Of a stretch of DNA of 64,000 nt, positions 62,081 through 64,000 are shown one piece after another. Position 1 is the stretch's first letter, and the number at the start of each line of letters is the position of its first letter. A model generated the notes under the pieces. It made no database searches. It was not told the origin of the DNA and saw only the letters and a list, made by a program, of their open reading frames with translations. A program made the position numbers and the translations under genes. This DNA is from Isoetes taiwanensis (lineage: Eukaryota; Streptophyta; Lycopodiopsida; Isoetales; Isoetaceae). The stretch spans positions 1-64,000 of the forward strand of contig JAJEKV010000688.1 of the NCBI GenBank assembly GCA_021234155.1, read 5' to 3'.

Positions 62081-63668
62081 CGGCAAAAATTTTAGGCCGA
62101 CCCCTCCGACGGGCAATTTGGCCCAGAATATTCTCGAATTTATCATAATAATAATGATTTTTGGTGAAAATTTTATGTGAACATATTATTTAAGATGTTA
62201 ACCTCAAATTATTAGTACTTTGCTATCTAAATTTGTTGTTTTGTCCATTCTCTTCACTTAAACTGAATTGTAAAGTGCTTAAAAGTTTCTTCACGGGACG
62301 GGCCATGTATGTTGATGGTAGACATAAATACGCTTTTTTTGTTTTATTCGTGTTTGGATGTAGCATGAGTATGGTGAAAAAGCATGAGCATGGCGAAAAA
62401 GCATTCATTCCTCATTCATTCTTGATTCTATTTTACAGTGTCAGAGGTTCACAAGACTACGAGGAAAATACTAGATATTCATTTCTCATTCTGTTTAACA
62501 CTCTACAAGATTCATGCAAGGTATTTGACATCAATATCTACCATCAGATCCTTTTCTAGCACGAGATCTTTTTCTTCTTCATCAGTATGCTAGATATTCT
62601 TCTTCAAACCCAAAAATCATGCAAGCCTCTCACTCCATTCATCCCACAGACTTCTCGGTTGCAGCAAACATTCTCATAAGAATATATATTTCCATTGCGT
62701 CCTGAACATGTTTTTGGATAATTACCCTAGATCCCCTGTGTGTAGCCATGCTAGAAAGCTCTAAATCCGGCTTAGAGCTCTGCCACTGCAAGCTTGACTA
62801 CTGTAAGAAAAGGCTTATTGTCTTTCCCTATTTTTTGTGTTGTTTGATGGCGAATGTTCATCTTATTGGTATGAAATCGCATTGGTAGATTTCAGATTTG
62901 TTGTTGCTGACCTTTATCTCCGGAAGCCATACTTCATCTTTGCCAAAGTGCTGAATCTATTAGCTTCACCTTTTTGATAACAAAAGGGACCGTGTTTTGC
63001 AAATTCTGGGACCTTTTGGCAATTTCGCAACCTGCTTGCACTGTAATCTACTATGCTTGCTGAGATGATTTGTTTTGAATATATATTTCTGGGTCTCAAG
63101 CAAAACCCGAGTTGGATTCGCCTCTGCGTTTGCCCTGTCAGGCGATGACTTTATCTCGTTAAGTGCCAGAATCTGCCTTGCCTAATTAATTCTAAGCCCT
63201 AGCCACAGAAATTGGCCGCCATAGCAAGATCTTCCAGTTGTTTTCTAAGTTTATTCTAGACGCAGTCTGAGATCTGATGTTTGCAATTACTTTCATCCTC
63301 TTCACCAGTCAGATTGCCTTTGCATGTTCCCTTCTACTCCATACTATATGCTGGGAAGCAGCTGCCATGTTCGCTTCTTCAAACCCTAATGCTGCCCTAA
63401 TATGTGGCTCGTTGAAAATCTGTTGCTTTTTTACCTTTGTTGTAATAACTATTCCTCTTTCAAATTTGACATTTCGACCTTCCTTTGAGTGTGGCCATTT
63501 TTAGGGTTTGTCTGGAAAAATCTTATGCTACAATATCTAGCATTATAACATCTAGCATATTAAACACACTTGTATTACTTCTTATGGTAGACATTATTAC
63601 TAGTATTACTTGTATTACTCGTATTATTACTAGTATTACTAGTTATTGACAATTGTGTTGTTTTTTTA
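62081..63668. other. Intergenic or intronic sequence
   Basis: AT-rich, with short frames only. 63565-63652 holds irregular repeats of TATTACTAGTATTACTTG. It may be an intron leading to the acceptor near 63677. Confidence 0.35.
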
Positions 63669-64000
63669 ATGCATAGATCTAGATATTACAATGAGAAGAA
63701 TGGCACGAAACATGCAGAAGGCATTATGTATGAGATAAATCACCATGCACAAGAAAATGTTGTAGAAGCTGAAGAGGCCCAAATCAACGAACGTGTCGAG
63801 GTATTTTGCAATGCATTACATCTTAATAAGTCTCCGCCACGTCAAGACCCCGGACCATCTAGCCCTATTAGAGAACCCAGTCCTGTCAAGTAGACAAGAA
63901 AAGGAAAGCAACCTCTTATTGAAGATGATGATACAGATTTGATTAACATTCATATATCTAGCCCAAGTGACATAGATTATTTCAAAAATAACCAAAGAAA
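63669..64000 (+). pseudogene. Acidic/proline-rich ORF, TAG-interrupted and cut by window end
   Basis: An open frame from about 63669 reads NEKNGTKHAEGIMYEINHHA, then a Pro/Ser stretch (DPGPSSPIREPSPVK), then TAG at 63891-63893. It stays open in the same frame with KGKQPLIEDDDTDLINIHIS to the end of the window. A possible splice acceptor (AATGCATAG) precedes it at about 63677. It may be an exon of a hydrophilic nuclear or transposon protein; there is no family match. Confidence 0.3.

Overview
This is a stretch of plant nuclear genome. It carries two clear plant genes, a GDP-sugar transporter (42.3 kb) and a WW-less Pin1-type prolyl isomerase with a plant-style GT-AG intron (44.2-45.0 kb). They sit in a sea of decayed transposons, MITE-like foldbacks and simple repeats, so gene density is very low and the source is probably a large, repeat-rich genome. 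Transposase-like relics of types I associate with non-flowering plants hint at a fern, lycophyte or gymnosperm, but the sequence alone does not settle the species.

Layout. 1-11.3 kb: one diverged, A-rich repeat family in several partial copies, a (GA)n tract and a foldback element near 9.8-10.1 kb; no gene seen. 12.4-14.3 kb (-): decayed DUF7869-type (transposase-like) gene. 14.3-20.7 kb (+): broken coding remnants ending in a frameshifted FCP1/NIF-type HAD phosphatase domain, accompanied by a recurrent TCGACT...AGTCGA hairpin. 20.8-22.5 kb: terminal-inverted-repeat element between 12-bp direct repeats. 24.5-25.9 kb (+): an unrecognised 452-codon frame broken only by two TAG codons. 25.9-26.5 kb (-): LINE C-terminal remnant. 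30.4-41.0 kb: a head-to-tail series of 2.5 copies of a non-autonomous Helitron. 41.0-42.2 kb (-): LINE reverse transcriptase remnant. 42.3-45.0 kb: the two intact genes. 48-51.2 kb (+): decayed transposase-like gene. 51.7-52.2 kb (-): second FCP1/NIF-like relic. 53.2-59.3 kb: gene fragments (protein kinase, subtilase, unknown). 59.5-59.9 kb: cluster of AAACCCTAGA repeats. 61.2-64.0 kb: possible spliced genes of unknown function, the last cut by the window end.

The most notable structure is the Helitron series. Three units begin with the same TCTACTTATTTAAAA terminus. Units B and C are joined directly CTAG|TC, and unit C ends in a textbook 7-bp hairpin, nine bases and CTAG before a host T. Unit C differs from the other copies largely at CAG and CTG triplets and by small indels, which looks more like base-calling error at CHG-methylated cytosines than evolution. 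If so, some 'pseudogene' frameshifts elsewhere in this window may also be artefacts. The two intact genes are unrelated neighbours (Golgi nucleotide-sugar import and proline isomerisation); nothing here forms an operon-like or pathway cluster.
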